A stretch of 64,000 bases of DNA from Diabrotica undecimpunctata (lineage: Eukaryota > Arthropoda > Insecta > Coleoptera > Chrysomelidae): NCBI RefSeq assembly GCF_040954645.1, contig NC_092803.1, positions 124,267,961-124,331,960 on the forward strand, in the 5' to 3' direction. A model generated the notes under the pieces. That model was not told the origin of the DNA, did no database searches, and saw only the letters and a program-made list of their open reading frames with translations. Numbering within the stretch: position 1 is the stretch's first letter; each line of letters opens with the position of its first letter. A program made the translations under genes and the position numbers. Below, piece after piece: positions 44,751-55,436 of the stretch.

Positions 44751-47588
44751 ATGTCCGGGAAACTGGCAAACACTGAAGCCGAGATGGTAAGACTGAAAAT
44801 AGACATATTGGGGATGAGTGAAGTAAGATGGCCTGGATCAGGAATACAAAAAACAAAACATGGATACATATACTATTCAGGTGGAACCGACCCAGAACAT
44901 CAATATGGAACTGCTATATTAGTGTCGAACAAAATTGCTCAATCAGTCATAGACTTCATCCCTCTAAATGATAGAGTAGCAATGTTGAAATTACAAACAA
45001 CTCACAGAAAACTAAATATTATTCAGGTCTATGCTCCAACAAGTGACAAGTCAGACGAAGAAATCGAAAAATTTTATAACAACATAGATGAAATAATGAG
45101 ACTGACAAAAAGAGGTGAGATAACGATGATCATGGGTGACTTTAACGCTAAAATTGGTCGTGGTGCTGAAGGAGACCACATAGGAGCATACGGTCTAGGT
45201 ACCAGAAATAATAGAGGAGATAGACTTGTACAATTCTGCGTAGAAAACAATCTGTTAATTGCCAATACCTTCTTCAAACAACATCCTAGAAGGCTATACA
45301 CATGGAAATCACCTGCAGACAGAAAAGACAAAATTGTTAGAAATCAAATTGACTTCATTTTGCTCAATAACACCTTTAAGAAATACATACAATCTACGAA
45401 AACATACCCTGGAGCTGATATACATAGCGATCACAATCCAGTTATAATGGATTTTAGATTAAAAAGATTTCTCAAAGTCAAAAAGAAAACAGTGACAAGA
45501 AAAATAGACATCTCACAACTGAAGAACCCTGAACAGAAAAAAGAAATAAGTATCAAGCTTGAGGAAGAAATAAAAACGATCGAAAACTTGGTACAGACAG
45601 ACATTGAAGTAACATGGACTGCTCTAAAAACAAAAATAACAAAGATACAAGAAGAAGACATCGGGTTCATAAAACACAACAAAAAACAAGAATTGATAAG
45701 GCAAGAGTTCATGGACCTCATGGACGTAAGACGAAAACATAAAACAAGCCCAATAGAATACAAGCGAATCAACAAAATCATTAGAAAAAAGTGCAGGGAG
45801 GCGAAAGAAAACTGGATGTCAACAAAATGCCTAGAAATCGAACATCTTCAGGAAAAATACGACACCTTTAATATTCATAAAAAAGTAAAAGAAATGACAG
45901 GTAGACACAAAAAGAGACAAGCAACAATATTAAAAAATGATAATAACGAAATAATTATGGGTACAGAAGACAAACTAGAGAGATGGAAAGAATACATACA
46001 AACTCTTTTTGACGACGATAGACCTTGTTCTCCACCATCCACAGATAATCGAATAAATGAAAAAGGCCCAGAAATAACCAAAGAAGAAGTGATTCATGCA
46101 GTAAAATCTCAGAAAGATGGAAAAGCCACCGGTCCAGACAATATCAATGTCGAAATACTTAAACTAATTGCAGATAACGAAAGTAAAAGCCTAGATTTAA
46201 TAACAGCACTATTCAATAAAATATATGACACAGGTAAAATACCAACAGACTGGCTAAAATCAACATTCGTAGCATTACCAAAAAAATCGAATTCCTCACA
46301 ATGCGATGATTATCGAATATTAAGCTTGATGTCTCATGTCCTTAAAACTTTTCTCAGAATTATTCATACACGAATTTACAAGAAGTGCGAGTTCCAGATG
46401 AGTGACACTCAATTCGGATTTCGAAACGGATTGGGAACACGAGAGGCTCTTTTTGCTTTAAATGTGTTAACGCAACGATGCAGAGACATGAATGTGGATG
46501 TATATGCATGTTTTATTGACTATCGAAAAGCATTTGACTGCGTTAACCATCAAAAGATGATCGAAATTCTGAGAACAACTGGAGTTGACGAACAAGACTT
46601 GCGAATTATCTCAGAACTATACTGGCACCAAACGGCAACAATTGAAATAGAGCACACAACATCCGAAGACATACAAATCCGACGAGGAGTGAGACAGGGT
46701 TGCGTCTTATCACCGCTACTCTTTAATTTGTATTCGGAGTCTATATTCAGAGAACCATTAGACGAGGTCCAAGGCGGAATTAAGATTAACGGAATCAGCA
46801 TAGACAACATCAGATATGCTGATGATACCGTCTTAATAGCAAGCAACGCACAAGAACTACAAAATATAATAAATGCGGTAGTTCGCCACAGCGAAATGTT
46901 CGGTTTACATCTAAACGTTTCCAAAACGAAAACTTTAGTATTTTCAAAGACACCAATAAACGTACAGGTGTATGCCAAGGGTCAAATAATAGAACAGGTA
47001 AATTCCATAAAATATTTGGGAACAAATATCAATAGTCAGTGTAATCCAAAAAAAGAAATCCTGTCAAGAATCGAACAAGCAAGGAAAACATTCATGAGCA
47101 TTAAAACATTTTTTACAAGATCAGACCTTAGTCTACAGCTTAGAATCCGAATGATCAGATGTTACGTTTTTTCTGTCTTACTGTATGGCTGTGAAAGTTG
47201 GACAATGGACTCCGAAGTAGAAAAAAGAATAGATGCCTTTGAGATGTATATATACAGACGAATGTTGAGGATTCCATGGGTACAAAGAGTTACTAATGTT
47301 GAGGTACTTCGTCGCATGTGTAAACAAAAAGAATTACTAAGAATAATCAAAGAGAGGAAAATGCAATACTTGGGTCATGTGCTGAGAGGCGAAAGATATG
47401 AATTACTTCAAGTTATACTGGAAGGAAAAGTACAGGGCAAAAGATCAGTAGGAAGACGCCAGAACTCGTGGCTGAAAGACCTGAGGAGATGCTTCGACCG
47501 CTCATCCGCAGAGATCTTTCGCGCAGCAGTTTCCAGAACTACAATTGCCATTTGGATCGCCAACCTTCGAAAGGAGACGGCGCAATGA
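44751..47588 (+). CDS. endonuclease-reverse transcriptase of RTE-like LINE
   Basis: 945 codons open. Apurinic-type endonuclease: GMSEVRW with catalytic Glu24, GDFNAKIG with Asp130 and Asn132, RNQIDFILLN and SDHNP with Asp227-His228. A coiled, Lys/Glu-rich linker follows (residues ~240-440). Reverse transcriptase: GKATGPDNINVEIL, QFGFRNGLGTREALFALNVL, CFIDYRKAFDCVNH, RRGVRQGCVLSPLLFNLYSE and the catalytic YADD at 689-692. The C-terminus has YLGHVLRGERYELLQ and ends IWIANLRKETAQ. The ATG at 44751 is not the original start: an in-frame TGA at 44730-44732 replaces the Trp codon of the conserved ATWNVRSL, so the catalytic Asn of that motif lies upstream of this ORF. The RT is probably intact; the endonuclease is not. 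Confidence 0.93.
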   Translation: MSGKLANTEAEMVRLKIDILGMSEVRWPGSGIQKTKHGYIYYSGGTDPEHQYGTAILVSNKIAQSVIDFIPLNDRVAMLKLQTTHRKLNIIQVYAPTSDKSDEEIEKFYNNIDEIMRLTKRGEITMIMGDFNAKIGRGAEGDHIGAYGLGTRNNRGDRLVQFCVENNLLIANTFFKQHPRRLYTWKSPADRKDKIVRNQIDFILLNNTFKKYIQSTKTYPGADIHSDHNPVIMDFRLKRFLKVKKKTVTRKIDISQLKNPEQKKEISIKLEEEIKTIENLVQTDIEVTWTALKTKITKIQEEDIGFIKHNKKQELIRQEFMDLMDVRRKHKTSPIEYKRINKIIRKKCREAKENWMSTKCLEIEHLQEKYDTFNIHKKVKEMTGRHKKRQATILKNDNNEIIMGTEDKLERWKEYIQTLFDDDRPCSPPSTDNRINEKGPEITKEEVIHAVKSQKDGKATGPDNINVEILKLIADNESKSLDLITALFNKIYDTGKIPTDWLKSTFVALPKKSNSSQCDDYRILSLMSHVLKTFLRIIHTRIYKKCEFQMSDTQFGFRNGLGTREALFALNVLTQRCRDMNVDVYACFIDYRKAFDCVNHQKMIEILRTTGVDEQDLRIISELYWHQTATIEIEHTTSEDIQIRRGVRQGCVLSPLLFNLYSESIFREPLDEVQGGIKINGISIDNIRYADDTVLIASNAQELQNIINAVVRHSEMFGLHLNVSKTKTLVFSKTPINVQVYAKGQIIEQVNSIKYLGTNINSQCNPKKEILSRIEQARKTFMSIKTFFTRSDLSLQLRIRMIRCYVFSVLLYGCESWTMDSEVEKRIDAFEMYIYRRMLRIPWVQRVTNVEVLRRMCKQKELLRIIKERKMQYLGHVLRGERYELLQVILEGKVQGKRSVGRRQNSWLKDLRRCFDRSSAEIFRAAVSRTTIAIWIANLRKETAQ

Positions 47589-47606
47589 GAAGAAGAATCC
47601 ACTTTC

Positions 47607-47891
47607 AGGCCTTGGAGCGTCAGTGTAAAACACTATGTCATATTTGTTTTTATTTATCAACTCTAAAAAGATAATGCTCAATATATAAATCCTATTTTTT
47701 TTTTCTTTTAAATTTTGTAAGGTAAATATCATGATGTGCAATTATGTTCACATAAAAACGATTATTTCAGAGTGGAAGAGTTCCTGTTTCAGACAAATGC
47801 ATATCTTTTAATAACGGGTGTCTAAGACTGGAAAAATTATATATTATTAAGTTACATGAAGAGTAATTCTTGAGTTGGTATGATGATGTAA
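47607..47891. other. unassigned sequence right of the LINE
   Basis: No gene recognised; includes a T/A-rich run at ~47690-47705. Confidence 0.4.
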
Positions 47892-48113
47892 TTAAAATAC
47901 ATTCTGTATTGGAGGGGCTTTAAGAAACTGCATCAGCATAGAACAAAAGAAGGTTTTCTCGCCTAAGCCATAGAGGAGGTTCCTAGTTTCATAGTAAAGA
48001 CTATTTGCCGGACTAGAAGAGACTGCTCCAAGACATACGCGGATAGTCGTGTTGTGTAACGTATTTAGTGAATTTAGGTTTGATCTATCTTTAAAGACAT
48101 GTAGATGAAACAT
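47892..48113 (-). pseudogene. Jockey/R1-type LINE C-terminal fragment
   Basis: The minus strand reads LNSLNTLHNTTIRVCLGAVS, SSPANSLYYETRNLL. This corresponds to the LDTIHHxxLRLxTGAFRSSPVxSLYxE block downstream of the RT in Jockey/I-type LINEs. About 70 residues survive and both sides are truncated. Confidence 0.7.
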
Positions 48114-48296
48114 CCATAGTCGAGCATCTAATAATTAGTGATCTGTAAACTACCGTAATTTTCGCATCTCAACGTTAATGTAAAAGTGTTTTAGTTATCT
48201 TTAACCTTTTTACGCATACTTCTGTAGTTTATTAAATGTGTTGTTTTTAGGTTAATCTTAAATCAAATATTAGCACTAATATTTTGCAATTATCCA

Positions 48297-48591
48297 TAAC
48301 CGATAACTTTTTTTTTTTTTTTTTTTTTTTTTTAGCCCGTTTTTCTATCCGAATTGTCGAATAAAGGCCTCTCCCATTTCTCGCCATTCATCCCTGTTGT
48401 GTGCTAGGCGTTTCCACATTGGTCCTGCGACTCTTTTGATATCGTCGCTCCAGCGCATTTGAGGTCTTCCTCTTGGTCTCTTCGCATCGTACGGTCGCCA
48501 GTTTCCGACTTCTTTGTTCCATCTACCATCTTCGAGACGTTCGTTGTTAGCTGCTTGTTTCGCGGCGTCCTTTATTTACTTAACCGATAAC
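48297..48591 (-). mobile_element. 273-bp LINE stub with poly(A) tail and target duplication
   Basis: TAACCGATAAC occurs at 48297-48307 and 48581-48591. Between them lies, on the minus strand, a coding tail reading AAKQAANNERLEDGRW, RPYDAKRPRGRPQMRWSDDI, KRVAGPMWKRLAHNRDEW, REMGEAFIRQFG and a stop, then 26 A (seen as T at 48308-48333). The coding part is the basic end of a LINE protein. This is a severely 5'-truncated insertion made by target-primed reverse transcription. It is a poly(A)-tailed family, unlike the RTE copies here. Confidence 0.92.
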
Positions 48592-49214
48592 TTAAAGTTG
48601 TTAAAATTGATTTCACCAAGAATGAGTTCTTCTGCTTAATTTAATAAGTTCTGATATATCATGCCAAAATGTAAGTCATTATAAAGCATTTTTGTATTGT
48701 AAATCATACTGTTAATTTTAGAATTTAGCTAGAACTTGCTTTGGACTTATCGTAGCAGTACTTAACTTGATAATCACAAGAATAAGTAAGGATGTGCCTA
48801 AAACTAAACTTTCACGAAGTTCATCATGTTTAATGTATGGAAAAACAGTCATTGGCGGAAAACCTGAATGTTCTAGATATTATTTCAGTGACGATACATT
48901 GAGAAAGTTTGTACAGAATTTCGTTTTAAGAGATGGTATCAAATGCACCTTTTATATTAAAGATATTGGCTATTAGATCTTGTTTGCTATGAATTATGTT
49001 AAAGATATGGGTTCACAGAATTGAAGTATAGGGAACGAGCACAAAAAAAAATAAAATTACAATAAATAAGTCAACAAAAACAAGTGATACAGGGAAATAG
49101 TCTAACAGCTTACTGGTAATATTTAGGTACCTATTGGACAAAACAGAAAAAAATAAAAAAAAGCGAAATATACTCTTCAGTTTACTCAATAAATACAAAA
49201 AAAACCATAAATTA
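48592..49214. other. unassigned AT-rich sequence
   Basis: A 69-codon frame at 48767-48976 (SRYYFSDDTLRKFVQNFVLR) matches nothing I recognise. Confidence 0.35.
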
Positions 49215-50706
49215 GCATACAGTAATCTTCACAAAAAGTGAGGTTGAAGAAGTTTTAACTGCGATGAAAAACAATAAAAGCCCCGAAGAAAACGGGATAG
49301 CGGCAAAAAACTTAAAATATGGAGGAGACTACCTGAGAGCTAGAAACTAACATGTCATATTTGGAAATAAAACCTAAAAAGTGGTGCAAGTCTATAATAT
49401 CCCCAATACGTAAAAAGGGAGACCTATAAATTTGTAATAACTATAGAAAAATAGCACTCCTAGACGTCACATACAAAGTACTGGCGTCCATACTAAAAAG
49501 AAAAATAGAAGTGTACTACAGAAAATATACTCGGCGACTATCAAGCTGGTTTTAGAAAAAATCGGTTAACTAGACACCATGTTTTTATGTTGAACAAGTT
49601 CTCTGTGAGACATATGAATACGACATACCGACTAACCTTCTCTTTGTGGATTTGCCAATGGAGGTAGATCAAAACTGATGAAGGCACTTGAGTAGATACA
49701 TCTAAGATAATCATATTGGTAAACATGACGCTTCAGAATACTATAAGCGCAGTTAAGATTCAAGAAAAGAAGAACCAATACTTTAGAGTTCAGAAAGGTG
49801 TAAGACAGAGGGATCCTCTATTCACCACGCTGTTTAATTTGGCCCTTGAAAAGATAATAAGAGATCGCAATATAAATAGAGCGAGAACAATATTTAATGA
49901 GTCACCAGTGTCTAGCCTATGCTAACGATGTAGTTTTGGTTAGGAGTAAAAAAGAATTAGAAAAAATAACTAACTAAAAAACTTCTAGCGGCCACAGAAA
50001 ATAGGCAATTACAAATAAATATAAATAAAACAACATACATGGACCTGAAGAATAAGCAAAAGAAAAGCAGAAAATCAAATATGGAAATTGCATTAGGCAG
50101 AGAAATTCTGAGGTGGAGGATTACATGTATTTGGTAGTTCTTGTGACAAATAAATGCGAAGAAAAAAGGGAAATAGATTTACGAATTGCAAAAGGAAACA
50201 GGTGTGCAGTCAGTTTGTAGAGAATAATAATATCGAAAGAGTTATCGAGAAATACAAAAATAAGGCTGTATAAAATATCCTGCGAACTACTCTAACATAC
50301 GGGTGCAAGACATGGGTGTTAACAAAGAAAGTAAAACAGAAAATTGAAATATGGGAACGAAGAATATTAAAAAGAATTTTTAGAGGAAAGTTAACAGAAA
50401 GAGGATGGAAGCGAAGAACAAATGCTGAAATTTATGAAATGTTAGGCGAAGGCAGAATAAGCGAGTTTGTCAAATCTAGAAGATTGCAGTGACTAGGTCA
50501 TCTTGTTAGAATGAAAGATGTAGATAGGTAAAGAACATAACATACAGAATGCCAGAAGATAAGAGGGAAAGAGGTAGACCAAGGAGAAGATGGAGGGAAG
50601 CAGTTGCGAAAGATTTACAAGAAAAGAAGATAGAAAATTGAAGGAAAGAAGCTAGAGGCAGAAGCAGATGGAAGAGAATTACTAATCTATGGGCCTGAAA
50701 TGGCCC
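49215..50706 (+). pseudogene. RTE-like LINE, 3' half, heavily decayed
   Basis: The plus strand reads SEVEEVLTAMKNNKSPEENG (RT start), then after many stops KKNQYFRVQKGVRQRDPLFT, LFNLALEKIIRDRN (motif B region), a degraded YADD region (QCLAYANDVVLV, so YAND) and REIDLRIAKGNRCAVS. Further on come KIEIWERRILKRIFRGKLTE and the C-terminal [23 protein letters not shown]. The 3' end is a small hairpin, GGGCC-TGAAAT-GGCCC (50691-50706), flush with a TA tract. The order of motifs matches the LINE at 58645-62003. Not functional. Confidence 0.82.
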
Positions 50707-50707
50707 G

Positions 50708-50708
<1 letters not shown>

Positions 50709-50762
<54 letters not shown>
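50709..50762. repeat. (TA)n microsatellite at a LINE 3' end
   Basis: TA tract beginning two bases after the LINE hairpin. Confidence 0.95.
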
Positions 50763-50763
<1 letters not shown>

Positions 50764-50798
50764 CAAAAAAAAAGAGTAAAACCTAAAGCCCTTTCCAA

Positions 50799-50802
<4 letters not shown>

Positions 50803-50888
<86 letters not shown>
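50803..50888. repeat. (TA)n microsatellite
   Basis: Second TA tract, separated from the first by 40 bp of A-rich sequence. Confidence 0.95.
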
Positions 50889-50892
<4 letters not shown>

Positions 50893-53800
50893 AAAGAGAG
50901 ATAAAAACGACATCCATGGCGATATCTGGATGAAGACAAGGAGGACGCCCAATGTAATGGCTTAAAAGTTTTCGTGTATGTATAGTTCAACAATAGAAAA
51001 TGGGTCTACTAAATAGGCACTATTAAAAGATTGATGTACTTGACAAAGTATTAGGTACATTTTTTTAATCTCTAAAAGCGAAATTTTCATACGAGAAAAT
51101 TTTATTATACTATTTATTTTTTATTTATTTTATAATTTATATATAGGTATATATGTATATATGTATTGTTATGATGTGTTTTTTGTTTGAATGATGAGCA
51201 ATGAGTATTTTTAATATTATATATATATAGGGTTTTTATCGCGGTTCTCAAAGAATTAGCTTGTAAGTACTTTTTTAAATTATCTTTATTATAACTATTA
51301 TGAAACACACATATATATCTAACCTAGTCAATGTAAATTTAAAATAAACTATCTTTAAACTGATATTCTTATAAAACTAATTAAATTCTATAGACAATCT
51401 AAAATTTAAACAAACTATCTTCAAAATTGAAATTGTTATGACACTAACTAAATTATATTAACAAAATTTTGTACCTTTCTTTCACTGAATGCCTAAATGA
51501 ACTGTTTTCCACTATATATATTCTAATCACCACTGAAAGTCTTTGTACTTCGGTTATCCTTGTTTTTTGTGAAATTACTTTTTTCAATTATCAGCTTCTA
51601 CCAATTTAAGATATAGTTTTCTTCACCAGCATTTATACACCACCAACCAAACCAGCAAACAGCATTTATATTTATTCTTCTTTTCAATATACCAATATCC
51701 AATTATTATAAGTTGATTTATACTAATCTCCAACCATAATATAATTTAATTTCTTCCAATATACCTTTTTTTATCTTCAATAATTATTTGTGTATAATTA
51801 TAAATGTGCATTAAATTATATGCATAATTTTTAATCTTCATTTAACTCACTATATTAAACTATTGGACTATTTGTACTTGATTCACTGACTCTAACTAAC
51901 TTTCATAATAAACTGCTTGACTTCTGACTAAAAACTTCTAAAAAAACTGCCATCTTGAATCCAAATCACGGGTATTTATATGTTTTGGATTTCTAGAACC
52001 ATCTGGTAATAGATCATGTTCCAATTTGTTCTATCAAATACTTGTCTGAATTTTCTGGAACAAACCATTTCGCAAACATGGCCATCTCCGGAGATCCAGA
52101 GAATTCCATTCTTTTCTATTAATAATTTTGTTTACATTTAGGCTTTTCAGATCAGAATATATAATTAAATTAGTAACTAACACTCTAATTTAATAAAATA
52201 CACAATTCAAATAATATATTATTATAACCCACTTTATATTCGTAAATATTCTTAAACGTCACTTCAGAGTATAAATATCTGTCAATCTCCGAGAGTATTT
52301 TTGGTTGCCTAAGCACATGGCTCACTTATATATATTTACAATATTAAAATACAACTTTTTACAATTATTATATGCTAATTTATTAAAAATGCCCTCACAT
52401 AAATATATTTTTATTAAATTCTCTAGTATATAACTTATTTAAAACAACCAAATATCTAATATTATGTAGTATATAACTTATAAATTATTTTCTATAAACC
52501 CTAATCGTCACAGTATACATATAACAATAATAAAAAAGTTTATAATAATTTAACATAATACTTCAATAAGTAGGATTTTGTTTATATTTTACCCTTATTA
52601 TACAGTTTAAACTACTTGAAGACTATCGTGTTTATAAAGCCTGGACTACAAGCGCATTCTGTCAGCAAAGGACAATCAATCTAGACCAAAGCGTACAAAG
52701 ACCGTAGACGGTATACCTTTCCATTCCATGTATTACTCTCTGACTTGACGTATCTGCTATTAGCTCGAACTAACACTTTGTCATGTAATATGTCGAAGGT
52801 TTCGTTTCAATCAATCATCAGGTATGTGTAATGTTCAGGTCGTAATTTGAGGATATGAAAACGTCAAGAGATACGTTCAACTGACTTCAATCGAAATATT
52901 ATCATTCAGTGCTTGATAATAATATTCTGGAAATAATTATATACATATACATATTTATTAGAGTGCATTAACGGTAGTGCTAAATAATTTCATCATTATG
53001 GAAAACAATGGGTAAAATATTTGTTATATATGATATATTGGAACTAATATGTAATACTATCTTACTGTCAATACATATTTTATTAAGTAGTATGTGAATT
53101 TAAGTAATAGAAGGTGACTGAAAAAAAAAACTGTTATAAAATGTACGATAGTTTCGGCGATGAAAATAAAACGTGCGATTTACCCTATCTATCTCTGAAT
53201 GTGTTTTGTATACATACAAAAGAAGTTTAAGAAGATAAAAACATAAAGTTACTTTTTTAATTTTGGTCTTCATGAAACAAACAGTCACATGCCTGTGTTT
53301 TTTTTATTATTTACCAAAATAACAATGCTTCTCGTATGATTATACAGCATTTTATATATGCTACTAATCCGCTACTTTACTGTAGTAGATATTCCCAATG
53401 GCTTACCTTATATTATATTTTAATAATTATTGTTGCACATTTCGCTGTTGTGGCTAGATTTAGTAACCGAACTTAAACTGTTAAACTGACATTTATACAT
53501 TCATCAGAATCACAGAAGTTTGAAAGGTTTTTGCGTTTGAGCCTGCGGACTAGGTCTTGATTATCTAACAGTTTTAACACTTCCCTGTTTATCTGGTTTT
53601 GGAGTTGCTTTTGTAACTTGTTTATATGTATGTCATTGTCATGTGTAGATATATCACGAAGAGTTGACTATGTTCCTTAGTATTAGCTTTTGGACTCTTT
53701 AAAAGCAAGCACAGTTACTTACAGTAGAGCTAGTACAGCCCCATATATGTAGGCCAAAGGACCATACTACTTTCTGCATATCAGTTTCAGTTCTTCAGTT

Positions 53801-53929
53801 CTTTTTTCTCAAATCCTTATTCCTTTTTAATTTGCTTTCCAAATGTAGCCCTAGCTATTTAATTCCTTTCCTGTACGGGACCATTTTATTGTTTAGTCTA
53901 ATTTGGTACTATTACAATATATTTTTAAC
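50889..53929. other. long AT-rich stretch with no recognised gene
   Basis: Three kilobases without coding homology. Most is extremely AT-rich (51060-52660). Around 52660-52870 the composition is more mixed, and 53440-53900 shows weak minus-strand coding-like sequence I could not assign. Nothing here is called as a gene. Confidence 0.45.
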
Positions 53930-54385
53930 TTACAATAAAACACTAAAAACTTTTGTTTTCAACACATCAACAAAATTTATTCTAAATAACTGCAGCTGTT
54001 TCGCTCAGAGTATGTTTCTCAAGTGATTTATGTTTTGTTTGTGTTTACACTTTATAATCTTTAACTGAATAAGTTGAGGTCAGGAGAACTGTTTGTCTCA
54101 AGTTGGTCATTCAGAATTATGTCTGTATTTTTAACTTGCTGGTTTCCATAGATCATAAAGATTTTTTAAGGCCTTTATTTTGAGTGTGAAGAATTTGAAA
54201 TTCATCATTAAAAGAATGATTATGGTCTAGAAGGTGAAGTGCGTGAAGTCTGTTTTTCTATTAAAAGCCCTTTTATGTTCTGCTATACGTTTGATAAAAG
54301 TTCTACCAGTTTGACCAATGTAAATTTTTGGGCAGTCGCCACATTTAAGTTTGTATACATCGCTGTGTAATTGCTTTTTCTTTTA
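53930..54385 (-). pseudogene. Penelope-like GIY-YIG fragment and tail, third family
   Basis: On the minus strand from ~54381: DVYKLKCGDCPKIYIGQTGR, TFIKRIAEHKRAFNRKTDFT, then, after a shift, DHNHSFNDEFQILH and an ending near 54180. This is the GIY-YIG core with its Arg and His-rich follow-up. A tail continues leftwards (GACCAACTTGAGACAAACAG, GAAACAGCTGCAGTTATTT). The same tail appears in the opposite orientation at 56895-57190. The reverse transcriptase is absent. Confidence 0.78.
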
Positions 54386-55019
54386 GGATCCAACTTGTAA
54401 ATAAAATACATTTTGGAGACGGCTATCGCCGTATTCCCGTTCTCCTCCGCCAATACTCCAAGGCATGCTCCTCCTCCGAACCTGTCGATTCCATCGCTCT
54501 TATAATTCCTTCATTCCATGAGCGTCGAGGTCTACCTCTTTTTCTTCTTCCATGGGGCTTCCATCTGTTAAATTTTTGGGGCCAACGTTCGTCAGGCATT
54601 CTCAATAAGTGTCCAAACCATTTTAAACCTCTTCTTTCTATTCTGTCAATTACCGTTTCCATGTTACTTCTTATAGATTCGTTGGTCTTCCTTTCCTGCC
54701 TTGATATTCTAGCACTTCTCAAATAATCCATTTCAACTGCCAACAATCTTCTCTACAGGTCTGAATTAATTGTCCATACTTCAGAGCAATAACAAAGAAC
54801 TGATTCAACCATGATTTGACCTCTTTTTTTTTGTTCCTTTAGGAAATTTTGTGATCCCACCATAAGGAGTTAAGACATCCTACAACTTTACGTCCCTTAT
54901 TAATTTGGTGTTTAATTCTTCTTTTTAAGGTGCCATGCATTTCTGCGTAGGCGTCCACCGTACATCGTCTTGTCAGGTGAGATGTTAAATATTCTGGATT
55001 AAATAATTCTGTTTTTAGC

Positions 55020-55215
55020 AGCATTGCGAAGCATTTCATAGCTGTGGATTCCTGTCCATTGTCGAATATTGCGCAGCCATGACATTTTTTTACGTCCGAG
55101 ACCTCTCCTACCCTCTATTTTCCCTTCGAGTATCAGTTGCTGAAAAGTGTATCGTTCTCCTCGTATAATGTGCCCCAAGTATGCAGTCTTCTTACTTTTT
55201 ACATAATTAAAAAGT
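55020..55215 (-). pseudogene. piece of a second LINE family inside the LINE
   Basis: The minus strand reads KKTAYLGHIIRGERYTFQQL, ILEGKIEGRRGLGRKKMSWL, RNIRQWTGIHSYEMLRNAAK. This is the C-terminal block of the 44751-47588 family (YLGHVLRGERYELLQ...), which differs from the host LINE. The right side (55225-55290) carries short repeats of TTGATAACCTGAATAAT and TTGATTTAATTGATAA that may mark the join. Confidence 0.72.
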
Positions 55216-55407
55216 TCCCTATCCTGTAATTGATAACCTGAATAATTGATTTAATTGATAATTGATTTAATTGATAACCTGAATAATAATCTGAATCTGA
55301 TAACTAAATATTCTGTTTGCTTCATGCTGACTTGACCTGTATATACGCTTTATCATAAATTCTGGATCATAAGAATCTTGAGCTAGGACGACTTGGTCAT
55401 CAGCAAA

Positions 55408-55436
55408 GTTCAGGGAGAACAGGGAGAACAGGGAGT
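55408..55436. repeat. three tandem 9-bp units in the LINE
   Basis: CAGGGAGAA is repeated about three times in tandem within the reverse transcriptase sequence, adding residues beside the FADD motif. It is small and probably slippage. Confidence 0.8.

Larger units (their letters stand above)
44225..47606 (+). mobile_element. full-length RTE-like LINE with 11-bp target duplication
   Basis: AATCCACTTTC occurs at 44225-44235 and again at 47596-47606, directly bracketing a 3,360-bp LINE. The 5' end starts with a heptamer array and ~490 bp of relatively GC-rich leader. One long frame encodes endonuclease and reverse transcriptase. The 3' end comes only 7 bases after the stop, in a short GAGAAGAAG tail rather than poly(A), as usual in the RTE clade (BovB and relatives). 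Length, single ORF and tail all fit. A matching target duplication and open frame show that it is recent. Confidence 0.92.

Noticed and set aside
45074..47602. Several minus-strand open frames of 60-142 codons
   Set aside because: They lie inside the 945-codon plus-strand LINE frame, lack any family motif and are antisense shadows.
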